Below, piece by piece: positions 1 to 8,679 of a stretch of DNA of 64,000 nucleotides. Under the pieces are notes generated by a model that saw only the letters and a list, made by a program, of their open reading frames with translations, did no database searches and had not been told where the DNA came from. The position numbers and the translations under genes were made by a program. Origin of the DNA: an uncultured Oscillospiraceae bacterium (lineage in GTDB: Bacteria > Bacillota > Clostridia > Oscillospirales > Oscillospiraceae); contig CANQRM010000008.1 of the NCBI GenBank assembly GCA_947626265.1, positions 1 through 64,000 on the forward strand, read 5' to 3'. Numbering within the stretch: the first letter of the stretch is position 1; each line of letters opens with the position of its first letter.

Positions 1-188
1 TGGGAGCGGAGCTGCTCAAAGTTGCCGCCGCTCATCAGCGCCGCGATGGTGATCATGCTCCTGTCGTGGGCGGACAGCTCATCCTCCCGTGCCCAGACCT
101 CGCCGAACAGCACATCGTCGTTGTAGCGGGCGAACTGGGGCGCAAATTCGCCCAGCCTGTCATGTCCTGCCGTCTGCTTCTTTGCCAT
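1..188 (-). CDS. Carboxymuconolactone decarboxylase-family protein, 3' part cut off
   Basis: Sixty-two residues of the N-terminus are visible; the rest lies left of the window. The stretch with LSAHDRSMITIAALMSGG resembles the helical core opening of the CMD/AhpD-like fold, whose members act as decarboxylases or peroxidase-like enzymes. The start at 188 is supported by an AGGAGG-type ribosome site a few bases upstream. It lies 13 bp downstream of a broken aldo/keto reductase in the same direction, so the two probably formed one LysR-controlled operon; CMD proteins and aldo/keto reductases are often found together. Substrate unknown. The conserved catalytic residues of the family would lie in the missing part, so activity cannot be judged. 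Confidence 0.7.
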   Translation of the reverse strand, partial: MAKKQTAGHDRLGEFAPQFARYNDDVLFGEVWAREDELSAHDRSMITIAALMSGGNFEQLRS

Positions 189-201
189 CGTTAAATCCTC
201 C

Positions 202-888
<687 letters not shown>

Positions 889-894
<6 letters not shown>

Positions 895-923
895 GCGGCG
901 AGGTATGAACCCGCCGCAGTTAT
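889..923. terminator. Strong hairpin downstream of the oleate hydratase gene
   Basis: Perfect 12-bp arms, ATAACTGCGGCG at 889-900 and CGCCGCAGTTAT at 912-923, with an 11-nt loop. On the minus strand the hairpin lies about 130 nt past the oleate hydratase stop and just before the operator region of the next gene, followed by a short T-rich stretch (AACTTTTGG). It probably ends the oleate hydratase transcript. The 924-1049 stretch holds nothing else recognisable. Confidence 0.5.
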
Positions 924-1049
924 GATTATCTGTATTTCAGTTGTTACGACCGGTTTTTCAGCCCGGCAAACGGGAAGTTTTCACCGCCTTTTTAGTAAAC
1001 GCTGTTTGAAAACTCTTATTCTTTGCCCGTAACGACTTGTTTGGAATAT

Positions 1050-2843
1050 TTACTCGATGAGTCCGCTTTCCTTCAGCAAGATCTCAATGTCTGTGCCCTT
1101 GACTTTTTTCAGGACAACCTTAAGCATTTCCTTCTCCTTGAAGGACAGAGGTGCCTCGCTGATGGGCTTTTTATCGATGGCGTAGTAGCAGGCACGAAGA
1201 ATCTCACGCACATCGTACTTGCTGCCCCAGACCTCCGGCACGCCACGGTCGATGTCGAGCAGCGTGTAGACCGACTCCATGCCGGTACGCATGGAATACT
1301 CGGTGGTGAAGATGGTGTCCCGCGGAGTCTCGGCGAACTGGCCGATGAAGGCGAAGTTCACGGCGCCGTCGGGTACAACCTTCGGGCGATCAGATTCCTT
1401 GCGCGGCTGGAAAAAAGCGTTAATATAAGGCATGAAACAGGTAGTCGTGTTGCAGGCATCGTGTGCCAGCGCATCGATCTTTTCAGCCGGTACGCCGATG
1501 TGGTACAGCCACTCACGGCAGACCTCCTCACCGGTGCAGTCCCGCATGGCCTTCTTCACATAGTTGCCTTCCTTATTGGTGTTCAGCGAATACAGCCACA
1601 CAAGCACCATGTTCTTGTCCTGAGATTTGAACTGCGGCTGACGGTTGATGGTCCAGGAGAGATACCAGTTGTCGGTGCTGTCCTTGACAGTAACAATGCC
1701 GCCGGTAGTCACCTTACCGGAGCGGGGATCGCGCTTGCAGATGTTCATAATATGCTGGATGATTTCCTCATTGGAGGTAGCCACCGTAGCGCTCATCCAG
1801 TTGGTGGCATCCACATCGGAGCAGAATTTATCCGGGTTGCCGAACTCGCCGTGCTTTGCCTGTGCAGCGATGGCTTTCCACATATCCCAGGATTCGCCAT
1901 GGCCGTTCTTTACGCCGGACAGGTCGGGCGCATGGGTCTGATCACCGTAGCAGGAAGTATCCGTGCAGCAGCCGTTGGTGATGAACACCAGATCATCCTC
2001 AATCAGGTCAATGGTCTGCTCCTGACCGTCCTTGACATAAATAATCTGCTTGGCAACCTTCTTGTCACCGACTGTATCAATAACGACATTCTTTACGTCC
2101 ATGCCATACTCGATGCGCACACCATGGGCTTCCAGATACTTCACCAGCGGCAGGATCATGCTCTCATACTGATTATACTTAGTGAAGCGCAGCGCACTGA
2201 AATCGGGCAAGCCGTCGATGTGGTGGACATAGCGGCACAGATAGCGCTTCATTTCCAAAGCACTGGACCAACGCTGGAAAGCAAACATCGTCTGCCAGTA
2301 GAGCCAGAAATTCGTGCTCCAGAAGGACTCCGGCAGAATATCAGAGATTTTCTTGTCCTCCAGATCCTTTTCCGGGGTCATGAACAGCCTGGACAGCGCC
2401 AATGCCGAATCCTTGTCCAGTTTGAACTGCTTGTCGGTGTGGGCGTCTTCACCGCAGTTGACGGAAGCACGGCACAGCGAGTAGTTGGGATCGTGCTTAT
2501 TGAGCCAATAATACTCGTCCAATACGGAAATACCGGGAGTCTCGATGGAAGGAACATCACGAAATGTATCCCACATGACTTCAAAATGGTTGTCCATCTC
2601 ACGGCCGCCTCTCATAAAGAAGCCCTTAGTAATGTCTTTACGGCCGTCGCAGCTGCCGCCGGCAAGCTCCAACTTTTCAAGCAGATGGATGTGCTCGCCC
2701 TTCATCTGTCCGTCACGGACAAGATAGAATGCGGCGGTCAGTCCGGCAAGGCCGGTACCAATGATGTAAGCCGATTTGTTATCCACATCCTTCGGCTTTT
2801 CAGGATGGGCAAATGCTTCATAAGTTCCTGCTGAGTAATACAT
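1050..2843 (-). CDS. ohyA: Oleate hydratase (myosin-cross-reactive antigen family)
   Basis: A 597-residue FAD enzyme that adds water to the cis-9 double bond of oleate and similar unsaturated fatty acids to give 10-hydroxy fatty acids, a detoxification reaction common in gut Firmicutes. The N-terminal dinucleotide-binding stretch YIIGTGLAGLTAAFYL (about residues 26-41) and the GGRE-x-DNHFE motif with its conserved glutamate near residue 82 are both present, as are NGCCTDTSCYGD and the C-terminal FIGQFAETPRDTIFTTEYS. Length matches the family. The start at 2843 has an AGGAGG site at the right distance. It lies downstream of a TetR-family gene in the same direction; fatty-acid-responsive control by that protein is likely but inferred. 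Confidence 0.95.
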   Translation of the reverse strand: MYYSAGTYEAFAHPEKPKDVDNKSAYIIGTGLAGLTAAFYLVRDGQMKGEHIHLLEKLELAGGSCDGRKDITKGFFMRGGREMDNHFEVMWDTFRDVPSIETPGISVLDEYYWLNKHDPNYSLCRASVNCGEDAHTDKQFKLDKDSALALSRLFMTPEKDLEDKKISDILPESFWSTNFWLYWQTMFAFQRWSSALEMKRYLCRYVHHIDGLPDFSALRFTKYNQYESMILPLVKYLEAHGVRIEYGMDVKNVVIDTVGDKKVAKQIIYVKDGQEQTIDLIEDDLVFITNGCCTDTSCYGDQTHAPDLSGVKNGHGESWDMWKAIAAQAKHGEFGNPDKFCSDVDATNWMSATVATSNEEIIQHIMNICKRDPRSGKVTTGGIVTVKDSTDNWYLSWTINRQPQFKSQDKNMVLVWLYSLNTNKEGNYVKKAMRDCTGEEVCREWLYHIGVPAEKIDALAHDACNTTTCFMPYINAFFQPRKESDRPKVVPDGAVNFAFIGQFAETPRDTIFTTEYSMRTGMESVYTLLDIDRGVPEVWGSKYDVREILRACYYAIDKKPISEAPLSFKEKEMLKVVLKKVKGTDIEILLKESGLIE

Positions 2844-2920
2844 AACAAAAACCTCCTATGTTTTTTCTTGGCGTTAGTATACATTTTTTCAATCAGAACT
2901 AACAATAAACAGAAAAAGCT

Positions 2921-2943
2921 CCGTGATAAAAGTCTTATCACGG
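2921..2943. promoter_or_regulatory. 23-bp inverted repeat between TetR gene and oleate hydratase
   Basis: Perfect 9-bp arms CCGTGATAA and TTATCACGG around AAGTC. The block TCTTATCA recurs at 2962-2969, about 28 bp away. It lies 78-100 bp upstream of the oleate hydratase start and 46 bp past the TetR stop, so it can be a TetR operator for the hydratase, a weak terminator of the TetR gene, or both. A promoter-like TATACT occurs nearer to the hydratase start (about 2877-2882, minus strand). Confidence 0.45.
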
Positions 2944-2988
2944 AACCGAAACTGTAAAAAATCTTATCAAAAATCAGGGAATGATAAA

Positions 2989-3543
2989 TCAGAGCTGAAA
3001 TCGTGAAAGGGATGCAGATATGGAGCCCTGTATCAGCTTTGCCAGATGGTCAACAAGCTTCTGCGGATCTTCCTGCATATCTTCTTTGATCCAATCCATC
3101 ATCAGCCCAACGAAAATATAAGAATAGACGCGGGCAATAAAACGCTTATCCTCATCCCGAACGGTCATGTCAACGCATTCTTCCTCGATAACGCCAAGGA
3201 TCAAATTGTCAACCAGCGGATCCAGATATTTCTCAACCTGCTCTTTATGAACGCAGCGATAAACATTCATTATAAAGGGCTTGTTATTCCGAACTGCCTC
3301 GAAAATCTGTAAAAGGCCCTGTTGCCACGTGCTATAAGTCTTCTTGTCCTCAAGCGCCCTTCGTGCGTCTTCCAGGCAAGCCCATTCAACAAGATCATAA
3401 ATGTCCTTAAAATGATAATAAAAAGTCATGCGGTTAATGCCGCAGTCGTTGGCAATGTCATTGATGGTGATTTTGTTCAGCGGCTTTTTCAGCAGCAGAT
3501 TCTTCAGTGACTGTTCCAAGGCTCGTTTTGTTACCTGTGACAT
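2989..3543 (-). CDS. TetR/AcrR-family transcriptional regulator
   Basis: A 184-residue regulator. The N-terminal helix-turn-helix is clear: residues about 8-50 read ALEQSLKNLLLKKPLNKITI..DIANDCGINRMTFYYHFKD, typical of TetR proteins of the DhaS/YcdB-like type that sense small ligands through the C-terminal helical half. The start at 3543 was chosen because GAAAGGAGC precedes it at the right distance and the protein then begins MSQVTKRALEQ; a longer reading to 3687 lacks a ribosome site. The next gene downstream is oleate hydratase, the likely target, possibly with a fatty acid as ligand. Ligand and operator are inferred. Confidence 0.88.
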   Translation of the reverse strand: MSQVTKRALEQSLKNLLLKKPLNKITINDIANDCGINRMTFYYHFKDIYDLVEWACLEDARRALEDKKTYSTWQQGLLQIFEAVRNNKPFIMNVYRCVHKEQVEKYLDPLVDNLILGVIEEECVDMTVRDEDKRFIARVYSYIFVGLMMDWIKEDMQEDPQKLVDHLAKLIQGSISASLSRFQL

Positions 3544-3660
3544 AGTAGCGTGCTCCTTTCTCACATGATTGGTTTCGCAGCATTTCTCTGCAGATTGATC
3601 GTCCTTGCTTAGTACCGAAATTTGATCGGCAAATCCCGGTTTATCGTTCCAACAAGAAGT

Positions 3661-3742
3661 ATACCATGTCGCGCGGTTCCGGCGCAAGCCGGGAGCGCGA
3701 CCGGTATCTTAATGTATAACAGCGGCTTTGCCGCTGCTATAC
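3661..3742. repeat. Two adjacent large hairpins upstream of the TetR gene
   Basis: The first hairpin (3661-3707) nests three arm pairs: ATACC/GGTAT outside, CGCGC/GCGCG in the middle and CCGGC/GCCGG around a GCAA loop. The second (3714-3742) pairs GTATAACAGCGG with CCGCTGCTATAC around CTTTG. They lie between the TetR start and the end of the permease gene on the same strand. They could be a terminator remnant, a small repeat element or operator sites. No T-run follows either one on the minus strand. Confidence 0.4.
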
Positions 3743-3770
3743 CACATCGGCCCAAACTCTACAAGAACTG

Positions 3771-3797
3771 CCCCCTGACGGATACTCCGCCAGGGGG
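3771..3797 (-). terminator. Probable terminator of the permease operon
   Basis: CCCCCTG-A-CGG pairs with CCG-C-CAGGGGG around a 5-nt loop, five bases after the permease stop on the minus strand. The T-tract is poor (CAGTTCTTG), so efficiency is uncertain. Confidence 0.5.
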
Positions 3798-3802
3798 TAG
3801 GT

Positions 3803-4708
3803 TTATACGACCAGATTCACGATAAGTCCCGTGACCAGGGAAAAGGCCATCACGAAGGCGATGTACAGGACAAAGCGCTTTGCGCCCAGCACGATCTTCA
3901 GCGCGCCCAGGTTGGTGATCTTGGTGGCCGGGCCGGTGAGCATGAAGGCCGCCGCGCTGCCCATGCTCATGCCCATGGCCAGCCACTCCCGGATCAGCGG
4001 GATGGTCCCGCCGCCGCAGGCGTACAGCGGCACCCCGATGGTGGCCGCCATCAGCACCCCGAAGCCCTCGTTGGCCTCGCCGAACAGCGCCGCGAACTTG
4101 TCCGCCGGGACGTACCGCTGAAACAGCGCCGACAGCAGCACCCCCAGCAGGAAGTAAAGCCCCGTGGCCCGGATGTTCCGGCCCAGGTTGAAGATGAACC
4201 GCAACAGGAGGTTTGGATTCGTGTCGTGGCTGGCTCCCGGTTCAAAGCCGTCGAAGCTGAAGAAGGGCCGGTCCTTATAAAACCCATGGACCACCAGCCC
4301 CGCCACAACGCCGCAGACCGTGCAGGACACCAGGCGGATGATGAGCGCCGTGGTGCCCAGGGCGGTGCTGTACATGATGAGCTGGGGGTTCAGAAGTACG
4401 CTGGACATCATGAACGCTGCCAGCCAGTCGTGGCGCATCCCGGCCCGGGAGAAGGACGCGGCGATGGGGATGGTGCCGTACATGCAAAGGGGCGACGCCA
4501 CGCCCAGAAGGCTTGCCGGGACCACGCCCCACAGCCCCCATTTCTTGTCCCGGATGCGGGCGAAGGCGTTGTGGATGGCGTCCTTGGCGAACACGCTCAC
4601 CAGCGAGCCAACCACCATGCCCAGCACCCAATACCCGGCGATCTGCCGGAGCTGGACCATAAAGTAGTAGTTTATATAGACCAGCTCCCTGCGGATAACG
4701 TCAAGCAT
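3803..4708 (-). CDS. YraQ/ArsP-like (SO_0444 family) membrane permease
   Basis: A 301-residue integral membrane protein with about eight to ten hydrophobic segments. Two internally related halves carry the signature loops SPLCMYGTIPIA (about residues 91-102) and PLYACGGGTIPLI (about 228-240), diagnostic of the predicted permease family PF03773, whose members include the organoarsenical exporter ArsP and many of unknown substrate. The start overlaps the stop of the upstream flavodoxin/DUF362 gene by 8 bp, so translation is probably coupled and the two products probably act together at the membrane. The cysteine in each half (C93 region and C231 region) is the kind of residue used by ArsP-type pumps, but the substrate here is unknown. 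Confidence 0.85.
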   Translation of the reverse strand: MLDVIRRELVYINYYFMVQLRQIAGYWVLGMVVGSLVSVFAKDAIHNAFARIRDKKWGLWGVVPASLLGVASPLCMYGTIPIAASFSRAGMRHDWLAAFMMSSVLLNPQLIMYSTALGTTALIIRLVSCTVCGVVAGLVVHGFYKDRPFFSFDGFEPGASHDTNPNLLLRFIFNLGRNIRATGLYFLLGVLLSALFQRYVPADKFAALFGEANEGFGVLMAATIGVPLYACGGGTIPLIREWLAMGMSMGSAAAFMLTGPATKITNLGALKIVLGAKRFVLYIAFVMAFSLVTGLIVNLVV

Positions 4709-6920
4709 CTATATCCACCAGCTCATAGGTCCGGCTGCCCAGGCCGATCTGCTCCGCCGCCTCCAGGGTGTGCAAACCGTTCTGCCGCTCCACGCGGGCC
4801 TGCAGGCTCTCGCTGCCTTCCGCGGCAAAGCACAGGTCGATGGCCGCCTGGTCGATGGCCACCGGGTCGGTGGAGGCCAGGATGCCGATGTCGTGTATGT
4901 CCGGCTCGGCGGGGTTGCCGTCGCAGTCGCAGTCGATGGAGATGTTGTTCAGCACGCTCACATACACGATGCGCTCCCCGTGGCCCAGGTAGTCGCTGAC
5001 GGACTTGCCCGCGTCGGCCATGGATTCGGTGAAGGCGGTCTGGTCGCCGCCCCAGGGGCTGGTGTGGCTCCTGCCGCCGGTATGGATGAGGCACTTGCCC
5101 TCCTGGGAGCCCAGGCCGATGGAGATATTCTTGATGGCCCCGCCGAAGCCCGCCATGGCGTGGCCCTTGAAGTGGCTGAGGACGATATAGCTGTCATAGT
5201 TCCCAAAGTGGCCGCCCACCAGGTTGGATGCCAGCACATTGCCGCCCTGCACGGGCAGCTCCATGGAGCCCTCCTCGTCCAGGATGTCCACGTCCGCGAT
5301 GGCGGTGAAGCCGTGGTCCTCCGCCACCTGGCGGTGCATGGCGGTCTCAGAGCGGGAGCCGCCGTAGGCGGTGTTGCACTCCACGATGGTGCCGTCCACG
5401 CTCTGCACCAAGTCCGCGATCAGTTCCGGGCGCAGGTAGTTGCTGGCGGGAGGCTCGCCGGTGGAGAGCTTTACCGCCACGTTCCCCGTGGGCGTCCATC
5501 CCAGGGCCCTATACACCGCCATCATCCCCTCCGGGGTGATGCTGGAGGTGAAGTACACCGTGGAGCCCCCGGTGGTGCCCCCGCCGGTATCCGGCGTGGG
5601 CTCCGGTGTGGACTCCGGCGTCGGCTCCGGCGTCGGCTCCGGCGTCGGCTCCGGGTCATCGGTCACCAGCTTGCCGGTCTCGTCAAAGGTATATTGCTCA
5701 CCATCGACGGTGTAGGTCCCGTCTGCGTAGGCCCGGCCGAAGGTGCCGTTGTGCCTGGGGTTGAAGTAGTAGGTGTTTCCGTTGATGGTCTGCCAGCCGC
5801 TCATCACATGGCCGTAGGTGCCGTCGTGCTTCTCGCTGAAATAGTACCAGCCATCGTCGCCCCGGCCCAGGGCGATCTCGCTCAGGCCCTCCATCATCTT
5901 CCCGTCCGGGTCCAGGAAGTACCATACGCCGCCGTCCTGCAGCCAGTCGTTGGTGACCATGCGGCCAAAGGTGCCGTCGTGCTTGGGGTTGAAGTAGTAC
6001 CACGTATAGTTGATATACTGCCAGCCGCTCAGCACGTGGCCGTAGGTGCCGTCGTGTTTCTCGCTGAAATAGTACCAGCCGTCGTCGCCCCGGCCCAGGG
6101 CGATCTCGCTCAGGCCCTCCATCATCTTCCCGTCCGGGTCCAGGAAGTACCACACACCGCCATCCAGGAGCCAGTCATTGGTGACCATCCGACCGTTTTT
6201 GTAGTAGCGCCAGGCGCCGTCCCACTGCCAGCCGTCCTTTATGGGCACGGGCACGGGCTCCGTCGTGGGGACAGGGGTGGGGTCCGCGGGCGCGGGCGTC
6301 GTGGAAGGCGTCGTGTCGGGCTCCGCCGCCGTTATGCCGCTGGCGTCCAGCCACGCGGCGATGGTCTCCCGGGGCGTCCCGGCGGGGAAACGCCTCCCGT
6401 CCAGCCAGTTGGCACCCGGCGCCAGGGCGTGCAGCTCGTCGTCGCTGGTGCCGATGTCGCTGGACGCCGACGTGCAGAAGGGCAGGATGGTCTTGCCGGA
6501 GAAGTCGTAGCTCTCCAGGAAGGTGCTGATGATACGGGGCGCCTCGCCGTACCAGATGGGGTAGCCTATGAGCAAGGTGTCATACTGCGCCATGTTTGCC
6601 ACACGGTCCGCGATGGCGGGACGGGCGGTGGGGTCGCTGTGCTCCTGGTCGGCCCGGCCGCCGGTATAGTAGGCCAGGTCCTCCGGGGTATAGGGCTGGG
6701 CCGGCACGATCTCAAAGAGGTCCGCGCCCAGGACCTCCGCGGCGTATTCGGCCAGGGGCCGGGTGTTGTTGGTAGCGGAGAAATAGGCAACCAGGATATG
6801 GTCCTCCGCCTCCGCCATGGGGACGGCGGCTGCGGGGGCCGCTTCCGCCGTCAGTGCCGTGGCACAAAGGGACAGCAGCGTTATCACTGCCAGCAGGCCG
6901 CTCAATATGCGCTTTTTCAT
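4701..6920 (-). CDS. Secreted flavodoxin / cell-wall-binding repeat / DUF362 fusion protein
   Basis: A 739-residue protein with an N-terminal signal peptide (residues 1-27). Residues about 41-195 are a flavodoxin-like domain (HILVAYFSATNNTRPLAEYA, the FMN phosphate loop). A Pro/Thr linker follows, then about 229-415 with choline-binding/cell-wall-binding repeats of the GWYYF.../WYFLDPDGKMM type, a Pro-Glu-Thr linker (420-450), and a DUF362 domain (455-735; SHFKGHAMAGFGGAIKNISIG). DUF362 proteins often carry Fe-S centres, but no CxxCxxC ferredoxin motif is seen here. The whole looks like an extracellular redox protein held in the wall. It overlaps the permease gene by 8 bp. Function unknown; the fusion order is unusual. 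Confidence 0.85.
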   Translation of the reverse strand: MKKRILSGLLAVITLLSLCATALTAEAAPAAAVPMAEAEDHILVAYFSATNNTRPLAEYAAEVLGADLFEIVPAQPYTPEDLAYYTGGRADQEHSDPTARPAIADRVANMAQYDTLLIGYPIWYGEAPRIISTFLESYDFSGKTILPFCTSASSDIGTSDDELHALAPGANWLDGRRFPAGTPRETIAAWLDASGITAAEPDTTPSTTPAPADPTPVPTTEPVPVPIKDGWQWDGAWRYYKNGRMVTNDWLLDGGVWYFLDPDGKMMEGLSEIALGRGDDGWYYFSEKHDGTYGHVLSGWQYINYTWYYFNPKHDGTFGRMVTNDWLQDGGVWYFLDPDGKMMEGLSEIALGRGDDGWYYFSEKHDGTYGHVMSGWQTINGNTYYFNPRHNGTFGRAYADGTYTVDGEQYTFDETGKLVTDDPEPTPEPTPEPTPESTPEPTPDTGGGTTGGSTVYFTSSITPEGMMAVYRALGWTPTGNVAVKLSTGEPPASNYLRPELIADLVQSVDGTIVECNTAYGGSRSETAMHRQVAEDHGFTAIADVDILDEEGSMELPVQGGNVLASNLVGGHFGNYDSYIVLSHFKGHAMAGFGGAIKNISIGLGSQEGKCLIHTGGRSHTSPWGGDQTAFTESMADAGKSVSDYLGHGERIVYVSVLNNISIDCDCDGNPAEPDIHDIGILASTDPVAIDQAAIDLCFAAEGSESLQARVERQNGLHTLEAAEQIGLGSRTYELVDIDA
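5733..6188 (-). repeat. Tandem 228-bp repeat inside the cell-wall-binding region
   Basis: Two 76-codon units start at 6188 and 5960, each beginning MVTNDWL.DGGVWYFLDPDG. The first 50 codons are nearly identical at the DNA level, including silent positions, which points to recent duplication or gene conversion. The last third of the units has diverged. Confidence 0.85.
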
Positions 6921-7050
6921 GGTCTTACATCCTTTCTTTTGTCGGTATCGTCAAAGCAGGAGATACTTTTTATGCAATTATCAATTCTTATAACGTGCTT
7001 ACATGCAAATTTCAATATGCTTTCCGGCGCGTCCCAGGGAAAAGCCTCCC

Positions 7051-7270
7051 TTACATCTGCTCTTCCCAGAACGCCGCAGCGTCGTTGAGCCATCCCTCCG
7101 CCACGGTGCCGGTGCCCAGGCCAAAGCCGTGGGAGAGGCCCTCGTAGACATGGAACTCCGTGGGGATGCTCAGCGCGCTCATAGCCTCCAGCCGCCGCTG
7201 CATGGTCCGCCGCCGCTGCGCACAGCAGCAGACACGCCAGCACAACAACCGTCAAACCAGCTTTCCTCAT
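7051..7270 (-). pseudogene. Remnant of a secreted alpha/beta hydrolase (esterase)
   Basis: A start codon at 7270 behind an AGGAGG site begins a signal-peptide-like sequence (MRKAGLTVVVLACLLLC). After about 25 codons the reading frame no longer makes sense, while another frame gives EFHVYEGLSHGFGLGTGTV..WLNDAAAFWEEQM, the C-terminal end of an acetyl-esterase/dienelactone-hydrolase protein with its catalytic His (SHGF). The middle with nucleophile and acid residues is deleted. The gene sits directly behind the LysR operator copy at 7321-7373, as does the broken aldo/keto reductase with its own copy. Confidence 0.75.
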
Positions 7271-7294
7271 CGCGCCCTCCTGTTTGAGTATATC

Positions 7295-7373
7295 CCACGT
7301 CACAGTATAAAAAGATCGGGACCTCTTGAGAAGTCCCGATTGGTTCATAAGTATAAACCCAAAGGTTATAACT
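7295..7373 (-). promoter_or_regulatory. LysR-type operator and promoter behind the LysR gene
   Basis: TATAA-ACC-CAA-AGG-TTATA (about 7352-7370) is a nearly symmetric dyad of the T-N11-A kind bound by LysR proteins. GGGAC-CTCTTGAGAA-GTCCC (7318-7337) is a second dyad. A TATACT -10-like box lies at about 7304-7309 on the minus strand. The region starts inside the last codons of the LysR gene and drives the esterase remnant. Similarity to 841-894 marks both as targets of one regulator. Confidence 0.55.
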
Positions 7374-8286
7374 CTTTTTCCTGCTTTTCCTGCACCACAG
7401 CCCGCACCGCGTCCAGGAACCGGGCCAGCATGGGCGACGGCTCGGGCGGGTGAAGGATGCCAAAGGGGATGGCGTGGTCCCACGCTACCGGCAGCACCTT
7501 CAGCATGGGATGGACGCAGGACCACTTGCCGATGACCGCGAGCGCGTTCCGACTCTGCTCGCAGCGGTTGAAGATGCTCACGTCATAGAAATCGAAATCC
7601 GCGATCTGCACGTCCGGGTGGTTCTGTTTCAGGTCGTCCCGCAGCTCGTCCATATACCTGCTCCACCCCCGGTGGATCAGCAGCAGCTCCTCCCCGGCCA
7701 GGTCCTCCGGCGTGAGCACATCTTTGGCCGCCAGGGGGTGGTAGATGCTCACGGCGCAGCAGATGGGCTCGCGGGATATCTCAAAGCCCGCGCACTGGCG
7801 CAGGGCCAGCAGTGTCTCGTCGAAGATGCCCGTCACCACGTCGATGTTCTCCCCCAGGTTGCGCAGGATCTCCCGGGCGTTCTCCGGGGTGTTCTCAAAA
7901 GGGACAAGCTGGAAGCTCACGTCCCCGCACCGCTCGTGGATCTGAGGCCACAGGTCGGTGAGAAGCTGGGCCGGGGTCATGGGCGAAGTGCCGATACGCA
8001 CCACGCCGTATTCCTCCTGCATGGCGGCATGGGCGCGGGCGATGGCCCGGCGGGAGTAGTCCATCATGTACTTGGCATCCCGGTAGAGGGATTCGCCCGC
8101 CTTGGTGAGCGTGAGCCCCCGATGGCTGCGGACAAAGAGCTTCAGGCCCAGCTCCGATTCCAGCAGGTTGATCTGCTTGATGACCGCCGTGGGCGTGATG
8201 AAGGCATCGTCCGCCGCCTTGTTGAAGCTGCCCGCGTCCGCCACCCGGACGAAGGTCTCCAGCTGAGGATTATACAAACCGCTCAC
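7366..8286 (-). CDS. LysR-family transcriptional regulator
   Basis: A 306-residue regulator with GTG start at 8286 preceded by GGAAAGGG. Residues 1-65 are a winged helix-turn-helix (LETFVRVADAGSFNKAAD..ITPTAVIKQINLLESELG), and the rest is the two-lobed substrate-binding domain with an inducer site. Its last codons already belong to the operator dyad for the downstream genes, so regulator and target are tightly packed. It very likely controls the esterase, aldo/keto reductase and CMD genes, from the repeated operator at 841-894. The effector is unknown. It now appears to govern mainly broken genes. Confidence 0.9.
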   Translation of the reverse strand: MSGLYNPQLETFVRVADAGSFNKAADDAFITPTAVIKQINLLESELGLKLFVRSHRGLTLTKAGESLYRDAKYMMDYSRRAIARAHAAMQEEYGVVRIGTSPMTPAQLLTDLWPQIHERCGDVSFQLVPFENTPENAREILRNLGENIDVVTGIFDETLLALRQCAGFEISREPICCAVSIYHPLAAKDVLTPEDLAGEELLLIHRGWSRYMDELRDDLKQNHPDVQIADFDFYDVSIFNRCEQSRNALAVIGKWSCVHPMLKVLPVAWDHAIPFGILHPPEPSPMLARFLDAVRAVVQEKQEKEL

Positions 8287-8302
8287 CGCCCTTTCCTTTA
8301 TC

Positions 8303-8332
8303 AGTATAACACGATAAAGCCGGAGCTTGCAA
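8303..8332 (-). promoter_or_regulatory. Promoter of the LysR gene
   Basis: TTGCAA at 8327-8332 and TATACT at 8303-8308, read on the minus strand, are separated by 18 bp and lie about 16 bp before the GTG start. Confidence 0.55.
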
Positions 8333-8357
8333 GATGAGGGATATCGTTATACAAAAG

Positions 8358-8394
8358 CACAAGGCCTGTCCGACAAGTTCGGACAGGCCTTGTG
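8358..8394. terminator. Perfect 16-bp hairpin, original lysS terminator
   Basis: Arms of 16 bp (8358-8373 and 8379-8394) with a 5-nt loop. On the minus strand it is followed by CTTTTGT. It lies 10-47 bp past the outer copy of the lysS 3' end at 8405-8434, exactly where a terminator belonged before the element at 8435-8679 came between lysS and its terminator. Confidence 0.75.
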
Positions 8395-8404
8395 CCTTGC
8401 GGTC

Positions 8405-8434
8405 TTCTCAGTCCTGTGGCTTCATCGTGGGGAA
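8405..8434. repeat. Outer copy of lysS 3' end (attachment-site-like direct repeat)
   Basis: Thirty bases identical but for one (8426) to 8680-8709, the last codons and stop of lysS. The pair brackets a 245-bp stretch. Such duplication of a gene end is the footprint of site-specific integration by a tyrosine-type integrase. Confidence 0.75.
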
Positions 8435-8679
8435 ATCCTTCCGTATAACTCATAACCCTTTACAAGCGTACATACGCCTATTCTTCGGATCAATTTTCAT
8501 GTCGCTGTTTTATATATATTGTTTCTCCTCGGTAAACCTCAATTTGTAGCGAAAAACCGATGATACCTATTCATGGGGCACCATCGGTTTTGTCGTTTTG
8601 AGCGTGTTCCCTTTGGTTTGGTCGTAAATTGGTCGTAAGTTTTGCGGAAATCACCAAATTTCCCTTGATATTACGCCGT
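8435..8679. mobile_element. Residual 245-bp element at the lysS 3' end
   Basis: No gene fits here. Two features look like the end of an integrated element: a direct repeat TTGGTCGTAA at 8618-8627 and 8629-8638, like arm-type integrase sites, and a hairpin pairing AAAACCGATG (8553-8562) with CATCGGTTTT (8582-8591), terminator-like on the plus strand. The base composition is markedly AT-richer than the flanks. It is probably what remained after an element lost its genes by deletion. Confidence 0.6.

Noticed and set aside
1023-2834. Long open frame opposite oleate hydratase
   Set aside because: It mirrors a clear enzyme gene on the other strand; no ribosome site and no recognisable domain. The same holds for long plus-strand frames opposite the DUF362 fusion (4770-7088), fusA (19917-22511) and ppdK (60158-63046).
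8435-8679. A riboswitch or tRNA in the lysS gap
   Set aside because: No cloverleaf and no known aptamer pattern; the direct repeat of the lysS end explains the stretch better.
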